Shown: positions 5,707-10,198 of the stretch, one piece after another | Layout of the letters: each line of letters begins with the position of its first letter | How positions within the stretch are numbered: the first letter of the stretch is position 1 | From: Candidatus Saccharimonadota bacterium | GTDB lineage: Bacteria; Eremiobacterota; Xenobia; Xenobiales; Xenobiaceae | NCBI GenBank assembly: GCA_004554425.1 | Contig: SFMI01000077.1 | Location: forward strand, 1 to 10,198 | Direction of reading: 5' to 3' | Length of the DNA stretch: 10,198 bases | Position numbers and translations under genes: made by a program | Notes under the pieces: model-generated | The model's database searches: none | Told to the model about the DNA's origin: nothing | Seen by the model: only the letters and a program-made list of their open reading frames with translations

Positions 5707-7488
5707 ATGATTACTTTGGCAGCTAAATTAGAAAATATTATAAGTTTAGCTATTAAAGAAAAATTGGGATTAGAAGATGCTTTGCCTTTGCTTATGCCCA
5801 CTAAAGACGAAAAGCATGGCGATTATCAGTGTAACGCAGCTATGGGCCTTTCTAAGCGTTTAAAAATGAATCCGCGTCAGATCGGTCAACAGTTGTCTGA
5901 AGCTTTTGTGGAAATAGACAAGAGAATTGCTCAGCAGAATGGTCAAGAGCCCATTATCGCTGCTTGTGAAGTTGCCGGCCCTGGATTCGTAAATATTACT
6001 TTGCAAGATCACATTTTAAGCGGTATGCTGAAAAATATCAGCGAAGTTCAGGATAAACAAGAAAAGAAAGTTATTGTTGACTATTCTTGTCCCAACGTTT
6101 CCAAGCAACTCCATGTTGGTCATTTGCGCAGTACTATTATCGGTGATGCTGTTTGCCGCATTCTTGGTTATTTAGGATATGATGTCAGACGCGACAATCA
6201 TGTTGGAGATTGGGGTACTCAATTTGGTTTACTTTGCGCTTGGATTATGGATCACGCCAAAGTCGATTGTGAAGAAGCCGATCTTAGTGATTTAGAGGCT
6301 TTGTATCGTGAAAGTCAAGCTTTAGCTCAGGAGGATGAGCATTTTAGGGAACTTTCCAGGGCCAGAGTGGTTGCTTTGCACCAGGGCGATCCCGAAACTT
6401 TGCGCGTATGGCGTTGCATTGTGGATAAATCTTTGGAGCATATTTACAAACTTTATGCTAGGCTCAATGTGTTGCTTACTAGAGAAGATGTAGTGGGCGA
6501 GAGCTTCTATAATCCTATGCTGCCTGAAGTTGTGGCCGATTTGCAAAAGCGTTTCCCTGTCGGCAGTCGTCCCATGGAAGTTGTTAAAAATCAGGGCGCT
6601 GTTTGTGTCTTCATGTATAAAGAAGATGGTACTCCCATGTTTGCCAATCCTGAAGGCGAGCCTTTACCTTTAATTATTCAGAAGACCGATGGCGCTTATT
6701 TATATGCCACTACGGATTTAGCTTGTTTGCGCTATCGTACTCAGGAGTTAAAAGCCGATTGGATTATTTATACGACTGATTTGCGTCAAAGCTTACACTT
6801 TAAGATGTTCTTTGCCGCCGGTAATATTGCTGGTTGGGTAGGCAATACCAAGCTTGAGCACGTGCCCTTCGGCTCCGTATTAGGTCAAGATAATAAGCCG
6901 TTAAAAACCAGAGCTGGACGCAATATCCATTTGGCCGATTTGTTGCAAGAGGCTGTGGACATGGCTCGCGGTAATATCCAAACTGGTCAAGGTCGCGAAT
7001 TTAGTGAAGCTGAAATCGAAGAAATCGCTGAAGCTATTGGCATTGGTGCTGTAAAATATGCTGACTTGTCTCAGAATCGCTTGAGTGATTATGTTTTCAG
7101 CTTTGACAAAATGTTAGCTATGGAAGGCAATACAGCTCCTTACTTGCTCTATGCTTACGCTAGAATTCGCTCTATCGTACGCAAAGCTGGCAAATTTGAG
7201 TTGGGCAATATTGTCATTTCTCATCCGGCTGAGAGGCGTTTGCTTTTGCAATTGGCTCGCTTTAATGAAATTATCGCTCAAGTTGCCGATGGCTGGAGGC
7301 TCAACTTATTGTGTGACTACCTTTACACGCTGTCCGGTTTGTATATGAAGTTCTACGAAAATTGCCCAGTTTTATCAGCTCCTGAAACTGATATACGTAG
7401 TTCCCGTTTGACTATTTGTTCAGAAACAGCTCGTGTGCTTAAGCTTGGATTAAGTTTGTTGGGCTTAAAAACTGTTGAGCGAATGTAG
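5707..7488 (+). CDS. argS: Arginyl-tRNA synthetase
   Basis: This class I synthetase of 593 residues attaches arginine to tRNA-Arg using ATP in the cytosol. It has the family's N-terminal tRNA-recognition (Add-1) domain over about residues 1-115. The catalytic Rossmann fold follows, with SCPNVSKQLHVGHLRST (127-143; HVGH, the HIGH motif, at 136-139) and then DNHVGDWGTQFGLL. The loop that replaces KMSK in many ArgRS reads LKTRAGRNI from residue 399. The C-terminal anticodon-binding DALR domain contains APYLLYAYARIRSIVRKAG, and the chain ends with the expected LSLLGLKTVERM. The open frame extends to a GTG at 5680. The ATG at 5707 was chosen because GGAGG lies 8 nt upstream and translation then starts with MITLAAKLEN. 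It is monocistronic: a divergent gene lies upstream and a strong terminator follows. Confidence 0.97.
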   Translation: MITLAAKLENIISLAIKEKLGLEDALPLLMPTKDEKHGDYQCNAAMGLSKRLKMNPRQIGQQLSEAFVEIDKRIAQQNGQEPIIAACEVAGPGFVNITLQDHILSGMLKNISEVQDKQEKKVIVDYSCPNVSKQLHVGHLRSTIIGDAVCRILGYLGYDVRRDNHVGDWGTQFGLLCAWIMDHAKVDCEEADLSDLEALYRESQALAQEDEHFRELSRARVVALHQGDPETLRVWRCIVDKSLEHIYKLYARLNVLLTREDVVGESFYNPMLPEVVADLQKRFPVGSRPMEVVKNQGAVCVFMYKEDGTPMFANPEGEPLPLIIQKTDGAYLYATTDLACLRYRTQELKADWIIYTTDLRQSLHFKMFFAAGNIAGWVGNTKLEHVPFGSVLGQDNKPLKTRAGRNIHLADLLQEAVDMARGNIQTGQGREFSEAEIEEIAEAIGIGAVKYADLSQNRLSDYVFSFDKMLAMEGNTAPYLLYAYARIRSIVRKAGKFELGNIVISHPAERRLLLQLARFNEIIAQVADGWRLNLLCDYLYTLSGLYMKFYENCPVLSAPETDIRSSRLTICSETARVLKLGLSLLGLKTVERM

Positions 7489-7508
7489 CTTTTATTGCAT
7501 ACTTCCTC

Positions 7509-7536
7509 GGCCGAGCCTCTGGCTCGGCCCTTTTTT
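7509..7536 (+). terminator. Terminator of argS
   Basis: GGCCGAGCC and GGCTCGGCC form a perfect 9-bp GC-rich stem with a TCT loop, followed by C and six Ts (7531-7536). This is a textbook rho-independent terminator 20 nt after the argS stop. Confidence 0.95.
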
Positions 7537-7553
7537 CTTATGGCTTTCCGCTT

Positions 7554-7582
7554 TTGAGATGTAATAAAGTGCTACGTCTTAT
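7554..7582 (+). promoter_or_regulatory. Candidate promoter of the yacL-ispD operon
   Basis: TTGAGA (7554-7559) and TCTTAT (7577-7582) are 17 bp apart, matching the sigma70 consensus at five and four of six positions. It sits just after the argS terminator and about 30 nt before the first start codon of the next gene cluster, the expected place. The call rests on consensus only. Confidence 0.4.
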
Positions 7583-7614
7583 TAAGGGAGCGTCCAGAGA
7601 ACGGAAAATACTCT

Positions 7615-7950
7615 ATGGAAAAATTTTTACTTCGGCTCTTCTACGTAATTTTAATTATTTTTGGCGGACTGTGTGGCTATAGTCTTTCGACCCATACGGA
7701 ACGCTTTTTCGCTCAGGGTTTGCCTCCGAGTTTGCTTTGGAGCAATTCTGTGGCGATGATTTTGTTTGGTATTTTGATCGGCTACATATTAGCCCCCGTA
7801 TGCACTTTTTTAGTTATGAAAGCCGTAGTAGCTTTAGCTTCTGCCTTGAAAAAGCTTCCCGTTCAAGAAGTGCTAATGGGCTCTATTGGACTGCTGTTCG
7901 GCTTGATTGTGGCTTTTTTTGTTAATTTGGCTTTAGACAGTAATTGGTGA
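7615..7950 (+). CDS. YacL-type protein, N-terminal membrane part (frame-split)
   Basis: This 111-residue protein has three predicted membrane helices at about residues 8-25, 43-66 and 86-106. It resembles the N-terminus of B. subtilis YacL, including a KKLPVQEVLMGSIGLLFGLI segment (79-98) that corresponds to YacL's VKAPVTDVLFGSLGLIFGLI. In YacL the chain continues through a fourth helix into a PIN nuclease domain and a TRAM domain. Here it stops at TGA (7948-7950), and the missing parts follow in the +1 frame from about 7937. It is therefore best read as half of a split or frameshifted gene, although the half could be a real membrane subunit. The ribosome-binding site is weak (CGGA about 11 nt upstream). 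It is first in an apparent operon with ispD. Confidence 0.7.
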   Translation: MEKFLLRLFYVILIIFGGLCGYSLSTHTERFFAQGLPPSLLWSNSVAMILFGILIGYILAPVCTFLVMKAVVALASALKKLPVQEVLMGSIGLLFGLIVAFFVNLALDSNW

Positions 7951-7963
7951 TTATTTAGGGCCG

Positions 7964-8704
7964 ATGTTTATCGTTATGAGTACGATATTCTTGGGCACTT
8001 TAGGAGCTTGGTTCGGCAGTCAGTTAGTTTATGTCCATGGTTTGGGCAAAGTTGTTTCTGTTAATGGTCTTAGCGCTTCGCGTATCGTTTTGCTCGATAC
8101 TAGCGTGATCATTGATGGGCGCATTGTCATGTTGCGTGAATCCGGTTTTTTAGATGGTACGATCGTAGTGCCACGTTTTGTCTTACAAGAATTGCAAACT
8201 TTGGCCGATTCGGAAGATATGCTCAAACGCAATCGCGGCCGTCGAGGTCTCGATTTATTGAACGATTTGCGTAAAGCTGACGATATTGAAATTATCAATC
8301 GTGACTTTTCCGAGCATGGCGTAGATGCTAAACTGATACAGCTTGCTTTGGAAATGTCGGCTCATTTGTGTACTACCGATTTTAATTTGGCCAAAGTCGC
8401 TGCTGTTCAAGGAGTAAAAGTTCTCAATGTCAATGTCTTAACCAGCTCTTTAAAGCCAGTTATAATAGCTGGTGAAACTATGACTATTAAAGTTATCAAG
8501 GCGGGCAAAGAAGTTGGCCAAGGTATTGGCTATCTTGATGACGGCACTATGATAGTTATAGAAGGTGGACGTCGCTATGTGGGCGAGATGGTAGATGTGG
8601 AAATCGCTTCGGTAGTACAAACTGCTGCCGGACGTATGTTTTTTAGTCGCTGCCTAGGTAAGAAAGGTAGTGCCACTCATTCTGGAGTTGCATCTACCAA
8701 CTAG
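7964..8704 (+). CDS. YacL-type PIN/TRAM domain protein (frame-split C-terminal part)
   Basis: This 246-residue protein begins with a membrane helix (about residues 4-24, corresponding to YacL TM4). A PIN domain follows, with LLDTSVIIDGRI (43-54; Asp45), VVPRFVLQELQTLADS (68-83; Glu76), KRNRGRRGLDLLN (88-100) and CTTDFNLAKVA (136-146; Asp139). A TRAM domain (about 169-228) contains ETMTIKVIKAGKEVGQGIGY and ends in VVQTAAGRMFF. PIN domains are metal-dependent RNases and TRAM domains bind RNA, so a membrane-tethered RNase or RNA-binding role is likely; B. subtilis YacL is little characterised. The frame is open upstream to 7937, reading TVIGDYLGP before Met1, which fits the start of TM4. Only a poorly spaced AGGG precedes ATG 7964. 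It belongs with the 7615 gene; together they match the length of one YacL protein (about 365 residues). Confidence 0.88.
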   Translation: MFIVMSTIFLGTLGAWFGSQLVYVHGLGKVVSVNGLSASRIVLLDTSVIIDGRIVMLRESGFLDGTIVVPRFVLQELQTLADSEDMLKRNRGRRGLDLLNDLRKADDIEIINRDFSEHGVDAKLIQLALEMSAHLCTTDFNLAKVAAVQGVKVLNVNVLTSSLKPVIIAGETMTIKVIKAGKEVGQGIGYLDDGTMIVIEGGRRYVGEMVDVEIASVVQTAAGRMFFSRCLGKKGSATHSGVASTN

Positions 8705-8768
8705 TCTCTATTTAGTTAAGTTAATAAGTCGATATTTTCAGTAAAACAAAAGGGTGTGAAAAAAAGTT

Positions 8769-9632
8769 ATGTCTCTAAGTGTGATTATTACTGCTGCCGG
8801 AAGTAGTAGACGTATGGGTGGAATCAATAAGTTGATGCTGCCTTTGGGAGATAAGCCGGTTTTGGCTCACACTTTGGAATTATTCAATCGCCTTGATTTT
8901 GTGGATCGTATTGTCGTAACCGCTTCGGCTAATTGCGTTGACGAGTACCGTAATTTGTGTGAGAAATACGGAATTAGCAAACTTTTGGCTGTAGTTGAAG
9001 GTGGAAAAGAACGCCAAGATTCGATAAATATAGCTTTAAATGTACTGCGTCCCATCAAATGTCGATTTGTAGCCGTTCATGATGGGGCCCGTCCTTTAGT
9101 TACAGAAAAGCTTATTTCCGATTTATATGCCAATTTGTTGCGCGGTAACTTATCGGATGAAAAATACCACAGCCAAGTTGATACTCAATTCAGTTATGAA
9201 GATTGGCTTGAATTAGAAAAAGGTTTGAACATTGGCAAAAATTTAAGTTATGAAGAACTTACTAAGAGTGGCTTATGGGGAAAAGACGGTAAGACAAAAA
9301 CTCTAGCTGGAAGTGCCGTTTGCGGAGTAATTCCCGGTGTGGCTGTTAAAGACACTATTAAGCGTGTAGACCAATTCGGTTGTGTACATGATACTTTGAA
9401 ACGCGCCGAATTGCGGGCTATACAAACTCCGCAAATGTTCCGCTTTGATGTTTTAGTGCAAGCTTACGAAGAGGCTGAGCGCAGCGGTTTTTTAGCCACT
9501 GATGATGCCAGTTTGGTAGAACGTTGTGGCGGCAGAGTATTGGTACTTCCTGGGGAATATACTAATTTAAAAATAACTACTGTAGATGATATAACCGTAG
9601 CCAGACGTTTACTGGAGGAAATGTATGTCTAG
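8769..9632 (+). CDS. ispD: 2-C-methyl-D-erythritol 4-phosphate cytidylyltransferase with internal insertion
   Basis: IspD joins CTP to 2-C-methyl-D-erythritol 4-phosphate in the MEP pathway of isoprenoid synthesis, in the cytosol. The nucleotide-binding start AAGSSRRMGGINKLMLPLGD (9-28) is present, as are GGKERQDSINIAL (78-90), HDGARPLV (104-111), VAVKDTIKRV (191-200), IQTPQMFRFD (218-227), TDDASLVE (244-251) and NLKITTVDD (266-274), so all key blocks are intact. At 287 residues it is about 50 longer than usual. The excess sits between about residues 124 and 180, where most IspD proteins pass quickly from HDGARP to the VKDT strand. The start is ATG at 8769; an in-frame stop 10 codon-bases upstream excludes an earlier one, and the upstream GGGTG is distant. 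It lies 64 nt after the PIN/TRAM gene, as in the yacL-ispD order of B. subtilis. Confidence 0.95.
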   Translation: MSLSVIITAAGSSRRMGGINKLMLPLGDKPVLAHTLELFNRLDFVDRIVVTASANCVDEYRNLCEKYGISKLLAVVEGGKERQDSINIALNVLRPIKCRFVAVHDGARPLVTEKLISDLYANLLRGNLSDEKYHSQVDTQFSYEDWLELEKGLNIGKNLSYEELTKSGLWGKDGKTKTLAGSAVCGVIPGVAVKDTIKRVDQFGCVHDTLKRAELRAIQTPQMFRFDVLVQAYEEAERSGFLATDDASLVERCGGRVLVLPGEYTNLKITTVDDITVARRLLEEMYV

Positions 9633-10056
9633 TGAGGGGAACGGCCACCAAGTTAGCGATCATGATGGCTTGCAAACTGCTGAATTGCTAAGCTATTTAG
9701 ATGCTTCTTTGGCTGATTATGGGAAATATGTCAGCCAAATTGGCTGTTTGAAATACACGGCCGCTCAGCTTCTTTATTATCGTGATGAAGTTCAAGACAT
9801 GCTGGATGCTCTAATTAACGATAAGGGCATCGATCTTAAGAGTCGTTGGATTAAGGTGCGTGAGCTAGATCTACAATTGCGGGCCAAAGCTAGCATCTTT
9901 GTACAGGAAGTTGGTCATGCCAATTTCAAGCAATATCAAATTATTAACAACCCGCCAGTCAATCGTTGGTGGTGGTATTTAAATCGCACCACGGTAAACC
10001 TCGATCATAAGACGCCTTCTTGGCAGTGGTGGAAGAGGGATGGTAGCGGTATTTAG
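9625..10056 (+). CDS. Small Trp-rich protein of unknown function, coupled to ispD
   Basis: This 143-residue protein was not assigned to a family. Residues 15-107 are mostly helical by pattern (LLSYLDASLADYGKYVSQIG, then a charged helix around 70-95). The C-terminus is rich in tryptophan: a PPVNRWWWYLNR motif at 110-121 and a second Trp cluster at 133-136. There is no signal peptide or continuous membrane segment, though the Trp-rich end could associate with a membrane or a partner. It overlaps ispD by 8 bp, and its GGAGG site (9614-9618) lies 6 nt before the ATG, so translation is probably coupled to ispD. It is the last gene before a terminator. The WWWYL motif recalls uncharacterised cyanobacterial proteins, but this is only a faint memory. 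Confidence 0.8.
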   Translation: MSSEGNGHQVSDHDGLQTAELLSYLDASLADYGKYVSQIGCLKYTAAQLLYYRDEVQDMLDALINDKGIDLKSRWIKVRELDLQLRAKASIFVQEVGHANFKQYQIINNPPVNRWWWYLNRTTVNLDHKTPSWQWWKRDGSGI

Positions 10057-10063
10057 TTGCTTC

Positions 10064-10096
10064 ATGGCAGCCTTTAGCGAAGGCTGCTATTTTTTT
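10064..10096 (+). terminator. Terminator of the yacL-ispD operon
   Basis: ATGGCAGCCTT (10064-10074) pairs with AAGGCTGCTAT (10080-10090) in an 11-bp stem with one G-U pair and a 5-nt loop, followed by T6 (10091-10096). It lies 7 nt after the stop of the last gene. Confidence 0.9.
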
Positions 10097-10190
10097 ACTT
10101 TTTTTTGTTAATTGTAAAATCAAGTTGAACATATAAAAAAACCATAGCACCGCTCATGTGGTAGAGTATATCTGCAAGAAAAAAACACCA

Positions 10191-10196
10191 AAGGAG
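10191..10196 (+). promoter_or_regulatory. Ribosome-binding site of a gene beyond the right edge
   Basis: AAGGAG ends 2 nt before the window edge and no start codon follows inside the window. About 95 AT-rich bases after the terminator (10097-10190) would hold this gene's promoter; TATAAA at 10132-10137 is a possible -10 element but no good -35 was found. Confidence 0.5.
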
Positions 10197-10198
10197 CA

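Noticed and set aside
7937..7951. Programmed +1 frameshift of the prfB type in the yacL homologue
   Set aside because: There is no CTT TGA-like slip site and no Shine-Dalgarno-like stimulator at the right distance upstream, so recoding is left only as a remote option.
9959..10150. 63-codon minus-strand frame at the right end
   Set aside because: It runs through the terminator and the end of the Trp-rich gene, with no ribosome-binding site or family features.

Overview
The window looks like bacterial chromosomal DNA of moderate, slightly AT-leaning composition. It carries ordinary housekeeping genes, clear Shine-Dalgarno sites, several rho-independent terminators, and two genes that probably start at TTG. 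The phylum cannot be fixed by eye. The PIN/TRAM-ispD pairing is known from Firmicutes (yacL-ispD) and I believe also from cyanobacteria-related lineages. The lipoprotein leader, the MscL zinc ribbon and the mix of AT-rich and GCC/GGT-rich codons would also fit a non-photosynthetic relative of Cyanobacteria. This is a weak inference. No mobile element, CRISPR array, rRNA or tRNA was seen.

Left part (1-1199): two minus-strand genes, the N-terminus of a lipoprotein that runs off the left edge and a free-standing B3/B4 (PheRS editing-like) domain protein. The gene-free 878-1199 stretch holds a plausible plus-strand promoter followed by five closely spaced inverted repeats, the most structured non-coding DNA in the window.

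Centre-left (1200-4100, plus strand): an acidic protein of unknown function, followed one base later by a RluE-like pseudouridine synthase with long Arg/Gly/Ser-rich tails and altered active-site motifs. A long hairpin terminator follows, then mscL with a C-terminal zinc ribbon and its own terminator.

Centre (4103-7536): a minus-strand MFS exporter of the EntS/MFS_3 type, diverging across about 314 bp from plus-strand argS, which ends at a textbook terminator.

Right part (7554-10100, plus strand): an apparent operon with its own candidate promoter. It contains a YacL-type membrane/PIN/TRAM protein split into two reading frames, ispD with an unusual internal insertion, and a small Trp-rich protein overlapping the end of ispD. 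A strong terminator closes it. A further gene is announced at the right edge by an AAGGAG ribosome-binding site.

The points most worth a second look are the dyad array at 928-1040, the split yacL homologue, the IspD insertion, and the pseudouridine synthase with substituted motifs and basic tails.
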